Source: Heterobasidion occidentale (lineage: Eukaryota; Basidiomycota; Agaricomycetes; Russulales; Bondarzewiaceae). Taken from it: a DNA stretch of 64,000 nt. The notes beneath the pieces are model-generated. The model was not told where the DNA came from, made no database searches, and saw nothing but the letters and a program-made list of their open reading frames with translations. Shown here piece after piece: positions 1 through 13,011 of the stretch (the first letter of the stretch is position 1; the number at the start of each line of letters is the position of its first letter). The stretch lies in the NCBI GenBank assembly GCA_039111635.1, contig JBCAQO010000008.1:1984001-2048000 (forward strand). The letters are read 5' to 3'. The translations under genes and the position numbers were made by a program.

Positions 1-3000
1 AGTTCATCTTCACCCTCGCCTCCGTCGTATTCCGAAACGACGACCATATCCACATCGTCCTCCTCGGTGTCAGCAGTCGCCGTGCCCACATTCCTGCCCT
101 TGACCCAATGATAACAGTTGTGATGACTGACCAGGCGGGCTTCAGCTGCCAGACTTTGAGCAGCGCTTCTTTGCGCTGGCGAGCGTGCTCGTGGAACATG
201 CCTCGAGTTGCGAGTAGATAGGCATATCTGTGTTTGTCGCCATGGCTGATTCCCTTGTACACCGTGCTCGAACAGCCGTACGCAAAGATATTGTAGCGCG
301 GGTGGTGAGTCGTCGCGTTTTGGGAGGCTGCCCGTGTAGTAGAGCGCGATTTCCCGTGATCTTTGACCAGAACTTTGGAAGGAAGAATAAGTGCTTCGCA
401 CAATCGTCCAGGGAGTGGATGAACTCTTGCCTTGGCCCTTGCCTCCTCCATGTACTTTGCCTTTTCCCACGTCCTCACCCTTATCGTCGTCACCGATGGT
501 CTTGTCTACGCCCGGCTGTATGCCGAGCGCCATCACGAGAGTACAGTATGGCCGGCAGGAGGTCTGCGTAACAAAAAGACCAATATCCTCGGCCCTGACA
601 TCGAGAGCCACGACAGTCCCGGCGCTTGTGCGTCGCTTCACCTGGATGAGGATGGCTGTCATGGCCGTTTCGCCGAGTTCGTCACCCAATAGTACCGGAA
701 TTCCAAGGTCAATGATTGCCTGTCCCGAATCGGCAACAAATGCCATGCCACGGACGAAGGCAGAAAAAAGCGTCCCCGTGGTGACACCTCTCTCGTCATC
801 TAACTTGACAAAGTGTGTGAAGCGGACCGTAGCTTTCTGGAATACCGTCTTGAACTTTGCCTGTTGGGGTCCGTAGTGTCCCTTGGAATATTGTCGGGGT
901 AACTGTCGAGTATGTCCTTAGCCGCGCCGGGTTCGAATAGCTCCTCGATGAACGACGTGAGAAGACAGCCTCGACTGAATGATCCCGATGTGTTTGAGTT
1001 GTCTCTTTTGACCGCGCGATCGTAAGCTTCTGTGAGCAGCGCCCGCGCCACAAGTTCCCCTTGCTTACCCGTATCAAGTAGACCACCCTTCATGTAGTGT
1101 CCCAGGGTGTCAATGAGAAATGTTGCATTCTTGGATTGCCACTGATTGAGCAGTTCAGCTGCCGCCTGACGAAAGTAAGAAGATTTACTCGATGAACGAG
1201 CAGTTGCCACGTGTAGAGGCTCACCTCTGCTAGGATCGGCTCGCTAGGATACCCAGATCGGAAGAACTCACGATGTGAGGGCACTGAAAATATGGTACGC
1301 ATATGGCTTGCCACAAGATCGGCAAAGATGTTCTCGTCTTTTGATCGGATGGGTTCATAATCGAGACAGAGACGCACATCTGCGACGGCCAACGCAGCAG
1401 TATCCGAAGGAAGTGCATCATGATCATAACTTGGTTTGCCAGACAACTTGCTTCGTGCCAGGTTGAGGAGTCGGTGATATTCGAGCTGAAACGCTCCCTC
1501 AGGCGTCAGCAATGCCCGCCACCTGCAAGTTCTTGAGCATCAATCATAGAGATTCGAAGGCGAGAAATAGCTTACAAGGGCCTTCCGAATTGCGCCATAA
1601 ATGTATATGTTGATAAGTCTCGAATGGTGAATTGCCTAATTCCAACCTCCAACTTAGGGGCGATGTCAAATGGGGCCTCAGATACCATAGCTTGGGAGTA
1701 GTTGCAGTTGTAGGCACACGAAGGATTAGAAGACAGGAAGACGGCGAAGATGGGAAAACGCGTGAAGCTGTTGAATACTGAGCGAAGGGTGTCGTACAAT
1801 GTCTCATACCCATCCTCGTCGCCTATCCTCGTCCGAAGTTGAGTAAGATCGTGGATGCCATCAAAATAGATCACTAGCTTGACTTCCTGTGACACCTGTT
1901 CTGTAGGCAAATTGTCTGTTTTCCATTCGGGTGATCTGTCGAGAGTGTAGAGCAAATCGCGAAGTGCGTGTACAGCCTTATCGCACGCCGCGTTCTTGCC
2001 GAAGTATAATATCTGCTTTGCTTCCGTTTTTCGTAAGTATATCCTGTTCATGGAAATCTTGCGCCTGCTAAGAGTTCAAGTTGATGTACGGAGCCTAGTA
2101 CGGAGCCTAACGGATAATGCTTGCCTTAAATACGCGAATGACTACATTCTGGTAGAACTCCGATCGTGCAGACAAGTCTGATAAATGTTCCCTCCAGAGG
2201 GTGATCAAATTCGCTTTGGTCCCACACGCCCGACGGAGGTCCTCTAACTCCTCCTTCGCGACAACGAATAAACAGGTAAAGAATTTGAGATAGTCGAGGC
2301 GTTGTACCGCACTGTCGGTCGCGATGTATTTCAGGATGCTCCGCACAGCAGTGTCTGGAGGCGGCCACACCAGTCCTACAAAGGCAACATTAGCCAAGGA
2401 TATATATATCAAGCTATCGGCGACTCACCGTGATCATCCCGATCATTGCGCAAATTGAGTGGAAGGGTGAAGACCAAGGATGCCATCTCGTCGAGCATTC
2501 GCGATTTACCAAATCCGGAGCTTTGTAAGATAGCAGCGGTGTTCGTGTATTCCGCTTGCTTGCCATATCTTCATGTCCTTGATTGACTTAAGTAGGACTT
2601 GATGATAATTTAACGTATAAGGTGCCGTCCATGCATGCTTAAGGACTGCATCAAGCAGGTGAAACTGGGTGCAGCGGTCGAGATAGGAGCGATAACGTAC
2701 CTCGCGCAAGAGGTTGTGAGAGGATTGAATCGATGTAATTGATGTGTTTAACTTGCCACGAAGGTATATTCGACTTGCGACGTCGTAAGGCCACTGCACG
2801 ACTGGCGTTCGGCCAGAATATTTCTAGGTGATCAAGGTCAAATGAGATGCACCAGCAGACGACGAGATTCCCCACCGAGTTCTCGAAGGGCTTGAAAAGA
2901 CCCCCTCTCCCAACAGTCGCGGCTGATATCGATCAGCTCAGGGTTTGCTTCGATGAGAGGTTTGAGGTCCTCCGGGGAGGCGTAATATTGCCGCGCGAAT

Positions 3001-3341
3001 AGTTCTGGGCATTGCAAGATAACGACATGAATTATGTCGTGTGGAAGGGGAGGTTCGTCCAAGGGGATCGCTCGGGCCAAGATATACATTTTGACGAGGT
3101 TATCCATGGCGGAGATGGGCATGGCTTTAAACTGAGCGTCAGAGCATTTGGGAAGAAAAGGTAGCTGCTTTCGCGATACGCTTGGCGACGAGAGGACCAC
3201 AGACGGGCGATTTAGGGAAGGACTTTCAAGAGACTCCAGGTGAGGTTGGGAATGAGCAAATGCCTCATGCTGAGAAGACGCATCAGAGGGACTGGCGGCG
3301 ACAGCATCTACGGACTCCGTAGGCGCCGCCGTGGGCTGCAT
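1..3341 (-). pseudogene. Multi-copy agaricomycete P-loop ATPase family, copy A (frame-broken; 3' end outside window)
   Basis: I read this as a large multi-intron gene of the agaricomycete P-loop ATPase family that resembles Crinkler/RHS-type proteins; that family link is from memory and tentative. The start is the ATG at 3341 (MQPTAAPTES), matching copy B. A Ser/Pro-rich N-terminus of about 60 residues leads into a helical segment ending QALRELG at an intron donor near 2880. A Walker A motif (SSGFGKSRM) lies near 2490-2525, PPPDTAV near 2360, and a Walker B-like strand (LVIYFDGIHDL) near 1850-1880. The C-terminal domain is unknown and runs off the left edge. Frame changes are needed near 2545-2565, just before Walker A, and near 870-880. 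No function is assigned. Copy B follows downstream in the same orientation with about 0.4 kb between them. Confidence 0.6.
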
Positions 3342-3767
3342 GCTAGAATGATCCTGGTCCGGATATAGAGACTTTCACCTTATAATAGTCAGTGGTAGCA
3401 TATCGTGGGCATAGATGTTGATCACAATCGATTGTGATTGTGATTGACGTCCTGAAGTTACTCGTATATGTAGCTCGATGTAGTTCCCTTCTAGTACTTG
3501 CTGGCATATGTTTGACTTGTACTTTTGCTCGAATTTCAGGCCTCCACGTGACTAGCGCCGAGCTTGCTCCAGTAGCAATTGCCGACTTGCCAGAGTCTCG
3601 TTCCGCAGAGAGTCTACAAAAGTCCACATCGCCTCGCTAAACATTGAGCGCGATAGAACACTATACGTATAATACACAGATTAACTACAAACGTTCGATA
3701 CGTGCTACTACATATATGATTTGACAGTTCGTCGACAGAAAGGAATCAGTGATGACAATCGAACATC

Positions 3768-6700
3768 TTAACCTGAATTTTCGTCCTCGTATCCCGGGTA
3801 TTGTGAAATGGCAACCTCGTCTCCTTCGTCAAGAACGTTCGAGGTGATGTCGGCTCCCTCGACCCAATGGTACGATCCCATAGCGGCCGACCAGCATGGC
3901 TTCATACGCCAGACTTGAGCCAACTGTTCCTCGGTCTGGCGTCCGTGGTCGTGAAACGTGTTCCCAGAAGAAATCAGGGCAGCGTATTTGTGATTGTCTT
4001 CCTCAAGAATACCCTTGTACACCGCGTTCGAGCAACCGTACACGGAGAAGCTGTAACGCGGGTGAGTAGCGTCCTGTTCGGCCAACTGCAAGCTCTCCCA
4101 TCGCCGCTTGACCTTCGAAACGAGCCCCGGAGCGTTCCCTCGAAGAATCAATGGTTCGGTTGTCTGCTCCCCTAGTCCTTCCTTTCCCTGTCCTCCGTGA
4201 ATAACACCCTTCGGGGGGTGCACTTTCAGCTGCATCACGAGAGCACAGTAGGGGCGCGGAGGGGATTCCTGTGTGGATGGGAAGAAGCCAAGTCGTTCGG
4301 CATCGATCTCGACTTTCGCCGCGGTCCTTGCATGGCCCCAGCGTTTGAACTGGATGAGAATTCTGGTCATGCCGGACTCACCAAGCTTCTCGTCTCTCAA
4401 GGATACTGGGATGACGACGTCGATGAAAGCCTCATCAGAGCTAGCGACGAATGCCATGCCGCGGACGAAGGCCACGAATAACATGGCTGTAATCAAACTC
4501 TCCTCGTCGTCTAGCTTGGTGAAGTGCGTAAACCTGACTCTCGAATCTTTGAACGCATGCCAAAGGTGGCACCGTCTGGAACGTTATCAGGTTGACTCTC
4601 GAGAACCGCAAGGGCGGCCTCTTCAGTCAAAAGCTCTTGATGAACGATGTCAGTAGACATCCTTGACTGAACCGAGCTTCAGATGGAGCTGGGTGCTCTG
4701 CTATGATCGCGCGATCGTAGGCTTCCGTGAGAAGCGCGCGCCCAACGACTTCTGCTCGGTCGCCCACGTTCAGGTGAGTTTTTTGCACGAAAGACGAAAG
4801 AGTATCTATAAGGACCGTTCGGTTTGTCTCACTTCGCCAATGGTCGAGCTGCATCGCTGCAGCCTGGAAAACACGACGACGATGAGATGAATATTTAACA
4901 TTAGCACGCCACCGACTCACCTCAGCCAATATCGGTTCACTGGGGTAACCGGATTGATAATGTTCGCGATGTTGTGGCATGGAATACAAGACACGCATAT
5001 GCTTCCTCATCATTTCGTCAAGAACACCCCGGGTCTGCGCACGGCGTGAGTCGTGGTCGAGGCAGAGGCGCACGTCCACAACAGCCAGTGCCGCGGTAGT
5101 ATCGGACAATGCTGTTTCATTGGGGTCTTGGTCTCCGATTAACTTGCGACGTGCTAAGTCCAGAAGGTCAAATCCGAGCGCGCCGAGCTCATCAATTCGA
5201 CCAGACCCATGTAGCATCGCCCACCATCTGCAGAACAGAGATATTGGGCGATTTTCAAAAAAGGCTACAGAGAAAGCAGAACTCACAAGGGTCGGCCAAA
5301 ATTTGCCATGAAAGCGATTTGGGACACATCTCGAACCCCAAGCTCCCTGGATCCGACATCGAAGTTTGGGGCGATATCAAATGGGTTTCGTTTACTGGTG
5401 CTCGCGGGTTTTCACTTTCGATGTAGAAAATCGTGAACTGCTGACATTCCCCATTGGTCGAGCAAATGAGGAAATGTGGGAGGCCGTCGATAGAAATATG
5501 GCGAAGAGGGGCATGGGTTTGAAACAATTGCAAACCGACTGCAATATATCGTAGAGCGTCCCTTGACTGTGGTTCGGTTTTTACCAGCGAGGTCGTCGGC
5601 GTCGTCAAAATAGATCACAAGCTTGATGTCAGCTGTATCCTTTCGAGAAAGTGACTGATTTTTGATCCAATGCGATGATCCGTCGAGAACTTGGAGTAGC
5701 TTACGAACTCTATCAAGGCCAGATTAGAAAGCGATCGCCACTGGTCGAATGGATTCTTGATTTCAGCGCCCGGCCTCGAAATTTCAAAAGCGTGCTGTTT
5801 GATCTCGTCCTTGTATAGTAAATTGAGTCAATTGAACTGTGGAGGCGGGGGAGGTACTTACTATTGTTTTACGGGCAACCACCGTATTGTACAGCTCCGT
5901 CCGTTGGGGCATTGCAGACAGATATGTCTTCCAGTCTTTGGCCAAATCTTCCCCAATACGACCCTCCTGGCGAAGGAGTATCAACCGCTCGCGAACTGTC
6001 TCGAAGAGATTGATAAAGAAGGTAATGTAGCGCATGTGTTGCTCATAAGAGTCAAGTTCTATGACAGACAAGTAATCTCGAACGGCATCATCTGGGGGAG
6101 GCCACGCCAGTCCTGCAGTGTGAAGGCACCAAGTATGTGAGCTAGTTGTCGTGGCACATGTGCACTGATGAGCTGCTCACCATACACATCCCGAGCCGCT
6201 CGCAAGTTGAAAGGCAGGGTAAAGACCAATGACGCCATCTCGTCCACCATTCGTGATTTGCCAGATCCAGAGCTTTGAATGACGGATGCGCTGTTTGAGT
6301 ACTCGGCAAATGCATCAGACTTTATCTCCTTGACAGTATCGAAAAGAAATTCGTGATGATCTGATTCATAAGACGCGTTCCACGCTTGCTCAAAAGCTAC
6401 CCAGATGAACTTCAGAATATTGAATCCCAAACGAGTCAATACACACCTCGCACTGTAAAAGTTCGTCAAGAAAAGTCTGGAAGGGCTTATGCAAGTACGG
6501 CATGCTACTCACAAGATACTTCGCGCTTGAAAAGTTTGTCAGGGTCAGGCCAGAATATTTCTGCAAAAGGTCATGAGAAAATTGGTGAGTATGGACGATG
6601 CTGCAGTCTACCTAGTTCTCGAAGGGCTCGAAAAGAGCCCTCTCGCCAACAATCCTTGCTGATCGAGTCCAGCACGGGAAATAATTGCAAAAGGTCATCG

Positions 6701-7274
6701 AAGTCGTCGGCCTTTTTGAATCTCTCTCTGTCTAGTTCTGGGCAAGTAAGGACGAGGATATAGGCTATACGTTTGAAATCTGGTGGGGGCCAGTCCTAGA
6801 ATATTCTCGGAAAAAATTCAACAAGGGTAAATCCATGTAGAAATGCTCCAACAAAAACGGAGGGTTGAGGACTTTGCGGAGACTGGATGATTGCGGCGGC
6901 GGCGAGCGAGGCGGCTTTGTTATAGAAGGACTGTCAACATCCATCGGTTTTGGCGATGTAGGAGCAGGCTCCCAAGGAAGGGGAAGCTTGTTGCCCAAGG
7001 GGGTCGCTCGGCCCAAGAGATATGTTTCCACGAGGTTGTCCATGGCAGAGATGGGCATGGCTTCAAATTGAGCGCCAGAGTATTTGGGAAGAAAAGGTGG
7101 CTGATTTCGCGATAAGCTTGGCAACGAGAGGGCCACTGACGGGCCATCTTGGGAAGGATTTTCAAGAGACTCCAAGAGAGGCCGGGAATGAGCAAACGCC
7201 CCATACTGAGAAGGCGTATCGGAGGGACTGACAGCGACAGCATCTACGGACTCCGCGGGCGCCGTGGGCTGCAT
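3768..7274 (-). pseudogene. P-loop ATPase family, copy B (full-length layout, frame-broken)
   Basis: Same family and layout as copy A, from the ATG at 7274 (MQPTAPAES) to a TGA at 3768. It is the only copy here whose Walker A segment (SSGSGKSRMVDEMAS, about 6235-6280) reads in one frame with its upstream helix. The Walker B-like segment IYFDDADDL lies near 5595-5620. Introns are visible after QALRELG (about 6612) and after FGRPL (about 5285). The frame breaks downstream: near 5390; at about 4637, where one A is missing relative to C and D; and at about 4565, where one base is missing in GCATGCC versus GCATCGCC. The last 240 codons, ending GYEDENSG, are open. Whether the breaks are biological or sequencing errors cannot be settled here. 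Confidence 0.6.
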
Positions 7275-7671
7275 GTTGAAATGATGCTGGTCCGGTGCAG
7301 GGTGTTCGTTCGGAGCAGGCAAAGAGAGTTTCACCTTATAAGAGCCAGTGGCAGCACGTCGTGCGCATGGATGTTGATGACCAGACAATCGATTGTGATT
7401 GCAACCGAGGACGTCCTGAGGTTACTCGTATATCATGTAGGTCATGTAGGTCCAGGCTTCTAGTAGTGGAGCTCTTTAGATTGTGCTCGAATCTTTCAGG
7501 CCTCCACGTGACGAGCGCGAGTTCACATCGCCTCGCTAAACATCGAGTGCGGTAGGACACTATACATATTATACACAAATCAACTACAAACGTTCGATAC
7601 GCGCTAGTAATACACATCTATGATTTGACAGTTTGTCGACAGAAAGAAACCAGTGGTGACAATCGAACATC

Positions 7672-8850
7672 TTAACCTGAATTTTCGTCCTCGTATCCCG
7701 GGTATTGTGAAATGGCAACCTCGTCTCCTTCGTCAAGAACGTTCGAGGTGATGTCGGCTCCCTCGACCCAATGGTACGATCCCATAGCGGCTGACCAGGA
7801 TGGCTTCATTCGCCAGACATGAGCCAACTGTTCCTCGGTCTGGCGTCCGTGGTCGTGAAACGTGTTCCCAGAAGAAATCAGGGCAGCGTATTTGTGATTG
7901 TCTTCCTCAAGAATACCCTTGTACACCGCGTTCGAGCAACCGTACACGGAGAAGCTGTAACGCGGGTGAGTAGCGTCCTGTTCGGTCGATCGCAAGCCCT
8001 CCCATCGCCGCTTGACCTTCGAAACGAGCCCCGGAGCGTTCCCTCGAAGAATCAATGGTTCGGCTGTCTGCTCCCCTAGCCCTTCCTGTCCCTGTCATCC
8101 ATGAATGACACCCTTCGGGGGGTGCACTTTCAGCTGCATCACGAGAGCACAGTAGGGGCGCGGAGGGGATTCCTGTGTGGATGGGAAGAAGCCAAGTCGT
8201 TCGGCATCGATCTCGACTTTCGCCGCGGTCCTTGCATGGCCCCAGCGTTTGAACTGGATGAGAATTCTGGTCATGACGGACTCACCAAGCTTCTCGTCTC
8301 TCAAGGATACTGGGATGACGACGTCGATGAAAGCCTCGTCGGAGCTAGCGACGAATGCCATGCCGCGGATGAAGGCCACGAATAACATGGCTGTAATCAA
8401 ACTCTCCTCGTCGTCTAGCTTGGTGAAGTGCGTAAACCTGACCCTCGCATCTTTGAACGCATCGCCAAAGGTGTCACCGTCCGGGACGTTATCAGGTTGA
8501 CTCTCGACCAAGGGCGGCCTCTTCAGTCAAAAGCTCTTTGATGAACGACGTCAGTAGACATCCTTGACTGAACCGAGCTTCAGATGGAGCTGGGTGCTCT
8601 GCTATGATCGCGCGATCGTAGGCTTCCGTGAGAAGCGCGCGCCCAACGACTTCTGCTCGGTCGCCCACGTTCAGGTGAGTTTTTTGCACGAAAGACGAAA
8701 GAGTATCTATAAGGACCGTTCGGTTTGTCTCACTTCGCCAATGGTCGAGCTGCATCGCTGCAGCCTGGAAAACACGACGACGATGAGATGAATATTTAAC
8801 ATTAGCACGCCACCGACTCACCTCAGCCAATATCGGTTCACTGGGGTAAG
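7672..8850 (-). pseudogene. P-loop ATPase family, copy C (3' fragment only)
   Basis: This matches the 3' third of copies B and D almost base for base. Similarity stops abruptly at about 8850, inside the exon after ggttcactggggtaa, where B and D continue with ccggattg. The P-loop half is therefore absent. Relative to B it has a 5-nt deletion near 8508-8512 and an in-frame TGA at 8095-8097 where B reads GGA. Copy D shares both lesions. It is therefore a dead, truncated duplicate, and its left flank (7.27-7.67 kb) is an older divergent copy of the A/B intergenic region. Confidence 0.75.
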
Positions 8851-9960
8851 CATCGGGAAATTGGCAGCGAAATGACATTCTTATATAAAGTAATATAAGC
8901 TATGTAATAACCATAATATATCCAATACTTTTACATCGTACGGCAAGCCATACATGAGGCGGCACGGTTGGTAGATACCACAACATCCCTCAGGCTTCCC
9001 GAACTTCACAAAGAATATCAGATATGGGATTAGAAGGTGAAGATGAGCAGGAATGCAACACCGATGACCTCTGGTAAGCAAAAGATTAAGATAATGAAGT
9101 GACATATCAATCATACTTCTGGGTACACAGCACAAGTATCTAGTCAAGTAATGCCCGGTGATGTTGGTGAAACTCTCCATCAACAACAGGTTGACAGCAA
9201 ATGTCAAGAAATGGAGGAAATATAGCCATGGTTCAAGGTTGATGCACATGCATCGGAGGGACAGCCCTCGAGACAGCCAACAAGAATGTTATGTGATTCA
9301 AAGTAGTACCAATCATTGTAATAGACGGCGGGATTTGCGAAGGCTATTATCTTTGTCAGACTGATGTTCTCGGCCAACACATGCAAGAATTTTAGATAAG
9401 ATCAACCTACATCAGGGAGAAGGGTTTCGTAAAGGTCAATAAGAAAGCCGAATTGTCAGCAATAGAGCCTACCTTTATAATTAACGATGGAGTTGCCGGT
9501 GCCGACAATCCTTGCCAGACTGACGTTCACGGCCAACACATGCGAGAGTGACGATGTTTGTCCAGACTTGATCGCGCAACAGCCAATATATGCATTAGTT
9601 TTACATAGATCAACCTACATCAGGGAGAAGGGCTTCGCAAAGGTCAATAAGAAAGCCGAATTGTCAGCAACAAAGCCTACCTTTATAATTAACAATGGAG
9701 TTGCCGGTGCCGACAATCCTTGCCAGACTGACGTTCACGGCCAACACATGCGAGAGTGACAATGTTCGTCCAGACTTGATCGCGCAACATCAGCGCGATA
9801 CTGAGTCTGAATGTGAGTAAAAATGAATCAGAAGCAAAATGATTGCGAAATGCAGTAAGAAAGCCGCACGATTGACTGCGATTATCAAGACCTGGACATA
9901 TGATGGAGTCCGGTCAGGCTTGACACATTAATTGTTCAAATGATTAAGAAATAGCAACGT
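8851..9960. other. AT-rich segment with no recognisable gene
   Basis: From the truncation point of copy C the composition becomes clearly more AT-rich than the flanks. No domain is recognised on either strand. The longest open stretch (8881-9249, minus) is Leu/Tyr-rich and unconvincing as a gene. The right half is a tandem duplication, listed separately. It may be the remains of an insertion that truncated copy C. Confidence 0.4.
9401..9800. repeat. 208-bp direct tandem repeat (about 1.9 copies plus a degenerate third)
   Basis: The string atcaacctacatcaggga occurs at 9401 and again at 9609, and ctgacgttcacggccaac at 9520 and 9728. The period is exactly 208 bp in both pairs and the units differ at only a few positions. 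A degenerate piece of the same unit (ctgatgttctcggcc) lies at 9361. No coding function is evident. Confidence 0.8.
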
Positions 9961-10093
9961 CTAGCGAGGATATCTACTATTGTAACTAATTATGATGATT
10001 GCAGAAGCTACTATCATTGGAAGGAAAGATATAGTCCCTTCTGCACACAAGATGAAGCGACAGATGATAGGCATTGATACCGTGAAAAGCATA

Positions 10094-11230
10094 TTATACT
10101 GCCCGACGTCTAGTACGTTCCTCAACGGTAGGCTCCCTTGAGATAGGATCCTTCCTCGCCTCAGCCGCTTTTCTCTGAGCCCTTCTTTCTCTGATCTTGG
10201 CCAGCGCACTGTTGGTTGATGCTGCGGGGTGAGCTGAAGAAAAACTGGGAAAAATCTGACTTCAAAGAATGTCAGAAAGGGTCGAAGATACTTTGAGATA
10301 CGTACCAGTTCCCCATAATAATAGCGCGTCAACTTCCTCCTTTTCCTCCACATCCTCAAACAATTCCAATACACTATTGAAGAAACGCTCTGAGTCGGTG
10401 ACAGTATCTGTTCGAGAAAATACAGCTGACGACGAGGAGGGAAAATCGAGCCTAGAAAGGGGAATCAGAAGCAACATGCGAAGGGGTCTCTTAACAGCTA
10501 CCTGCGTGGCAATGTAAGCGATCGATGCCGGTGTGACGCATTTCATACCGTGAATCCGCGCGTTCCCAGACCTTGTGGCCCTCGCATCCTTTCCACTGAA
10601 CTTGGAGATGTAAACACGTGCTTATAGGCCTATGAACATCAGCATGCGAGTTCGTCGAAAGTACCAGATAGAAACATACTGAGACGAGCAGCTGGCTCTT
10701 GAAAAGCCCCTTCCATGGGTCATCAGAATCGTAACCGATAACCAGCATATAGAAAAATGGGCCCTGGTCTCCTGGAATAAGCATTTCACCGTCTCGCAAT
10801 TCCGTTTGATACTGTTCGAGTGAGATGAACGGGAAAAAATGAGATTATTTGATCTTACTCAGGATTCGACCAATCCAATCCTGCAGGGCAAAGCAGCGCT
10901 CCTGTCTGTTCATGGCGAAAGCCCCGATCTGATTTCATGTTACGGGAGAGTGGCGGAATAAGGGATTGGCCTCGAGGAGTGATCCAATCGAGGGATAGGG
11001 CCTTTCATACTCTTTGTATCGTCCGATCTAGCGCTAGACACCCCTTTTTGAATCTGCCTACCGTTAAATAGCCACACTCAAGGTGATGCGGTCACACTTA
11101 CTAGTTCCCCTATGTGCATGATCTCCTCGTCAGAGCCTTCCTGTAGGCGCTCTTCAAGATGGGGGACCATCCGAAGTAATTCTTCATAAACCTTGTACTC
11201 CCGCCTCTGCCTATCAAACAATGAAACACG
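10094..11230 (-). pseudogene. DUF6698-like agaricomycete protein (5' end unresolved, frame break)
   Basis: The minus strand reads as several short exons of a multi-copy agaricomycete family that I know only as hypothetical; DUF6698 is a tentative name. Recognisable pieces in order are a helical exon ending DEEIMHIGEL (about 11110), LQDWIGRIL (about 10865), DSDDPWKGLFKSQLL (about 10695), KHVFTSPSS (about 10610), RIHGMKCVTPASIAYIATQ (about 10510), SRTDTVTDSERFFNSV (about 10400), and a Lys/Arg-rich tail ending RRAV at 10094. Clear GT-AG introns separate them. Between KHVFTSPSS and RIHGM the frame shifts by one base in an A-run. The start codon is not identified. No biochemical function is known to me. 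Confidence 0.5.
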
Positions 11231-11801
11231 CAGTGCATGACAAGAATGATTGATTCAGCGAGTTGGCCTTAGATAGGAACGGCTCACTCATATGTCAAGG
11301 ACTCAGGCTCCTCAGCCAGCTCTCCCATTCTAAGAAGACCACGTGTGATTATAGACTGGACGTTGCAAAGAGCGTGTACAGTCCGTCCAAAATGACGACC
11401 GTGATGAACAAGCGGATCTGTGAGACACCTTGCGGAGGGTCAGAGGTCGCCCAGGCAGGCGAGGCAAAGTAGTGCTTACGGCCTTTTCCTGGGGCCTAGT
11501 TGAAGAGCACTAGGCTGACGTTTATCACCAAGAGAGTGGTCCTCAGGCATGGAAGTAAGAACGGTGCGTCGATGAGAAAACGGGCGTGGGACCTGGTATC
11601 GCGTCCAAAGTTTTTAACGAGCGAGCAAGCGAACGAGTCATAAACTATGGTGAGTCAGAAAGTCAGTGGGAGTCAGAGCGAGTCACCTCGGGTAGGAGGA
11701 GGAAGGTCGGGCTTCGGGTATCCAAGCCAATTCGAAGCGACCCTCAAGGGTATTTAGGACATTGACCTGCTCAAGGCCATCTCATCCTGCACTGCCTAGC
11801 C

Positions 11802-12815
11802 ATGTCGTCCCAACCTTTAACTCGCGAATCACTGGTCATCTCCATCCCTTCTCGTCATCGCCGATACCTGGACAAGGTTCGGGGATCTGACAACGCGGTT
11901 TTTCAGTACGACATTCAAACAGGGGAGATGATTCCATGGAAGTGGTGGGTCTTGTCACCTCAAAAATTTGAAATGTCTGACGCACAATGCAGGCCCGTAA
12001 GCTTAAGGGAGGGGGACCGTGTCGTGCCTTCGTCTCTGAGGAAACACCGCCTGACGAATAGATTTCTCGGGCCGTGTTGTTTGTGCCCCTTGCTCGAGAG
12101 AAACGGACCACCGGTGTTCACGGAGGCAGCTATGTATCTTGCAACGTCGGGTCCTTTCCATGGTCAATACATTGCTCGATGCGCACATGGAGTGTGTGGA
12201 TATATAGGTCAGTCCCCATCCAATGAGCGTGAATACACACGACTTACCAATCTCACAAGTTCGCCTCGAGCATGCCTACCAACGTATTGGTTGTCCAGTG
12301 CATATGTACGCGCCTCGTGGTGAGCACCTCGAGATCAATCTCTAGGTCTAGAATTGACTCCCACGCAGAGGCAACCGAAGCGCGCCCACGACCAGTGCTA
12401 CACTTTAGCGAAGCAGGATATGTCCCCCTGAACCCCTTTCCAATGCCTCTGAAACGCACTCACGCACAAATCGGTGAGTGTCAGTACCTGTTTGACATTC
12501 AGGTGTAACTCACTCACCATTTCAGATGTAACCTCGAACGAAAACCCACTTCTCCGCCTTGTGCAAAGGCGCCGTGTCTCTACTCAATATCGACCAAACC
12601 CGTTGTATGACCTCCTTCGACAGATGGACACGAACATTTATCCAGGTGTTTCCGAAGAGGCCTTTTCCAAATTCTTTGTGAAGTGCTCCTGTCGATTGAT
12701 CACGACCCGTCGGGCCTTCGCTCACCACGAATGCCCGTTGGAAGTAATTGATCTCACCACAGATTCAGATAATCAAGGGGGAGATACCGATGAGGAGCAA
12801 GCTACAGAACTCTAG
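11802..12815 (+). CDS. Cys-rich hypothetical protein
   Basis: The first exon runs from the ATG at 11802 to about 12207, with donor GTCAGT. It contains a Cys-rich segment (GPCCLCP, then CAHGVCGYI) spaced like a small zinc-binding module. A middle exon around 12260-12475 ends at a GTGAGT donor. The last exon, from about 12525, ends at 12815 with an acidic Ser/Thr tail (VIDLTTDSDN, then EQATEL). The frame linking the first and second exons is uncertain, and two alternative readings are open. I do not recognise the family and infer zinc binding only from the Cys/His spacing. It is divergent from the DUF6698-like gene, with about 570 bp between them. Confidence 0.45.
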
Positions 12816-12837
12816 AAAATTAGTACCAAAGCGTTGA

Positions 12838-12930
12838 CACCATAGGATTCATATACAGCCATTACAGTCAGCATAGAATTAATGTACAGCCATTAGACTC
12901 AACACCATAGGATTGATACGTAGCCACTCA
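12838..12930. repeat. Degenerate tandem repeat, about 31-33 bp unit, about 2.8 copies
   Basis: The words cataggatt, tacagccatt and cataggattgatac recur with roughly 31-33 bp spacing directly after the Cys-rich gene. The repeat is short and imperfect and has no evident function. Confidence 0.45.
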
Positions 12931-13011
12931 TTTCAATATGAACCGGCTCATATGCATGAAGATCAAGTTGTGGGAATGGTAAAAGTGCGTATTAAGGGAA
13001 GAACCAAAGAC

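Noticed and set aside
8881..9249. A Leu/Tyr-rich 122-codon minus-strand frame as a membrane or mitochondrial-derived gene
   Set aside because: AT-rich composition explains the residues; I could match no mitochondrial or transposon protein and there is no start context.
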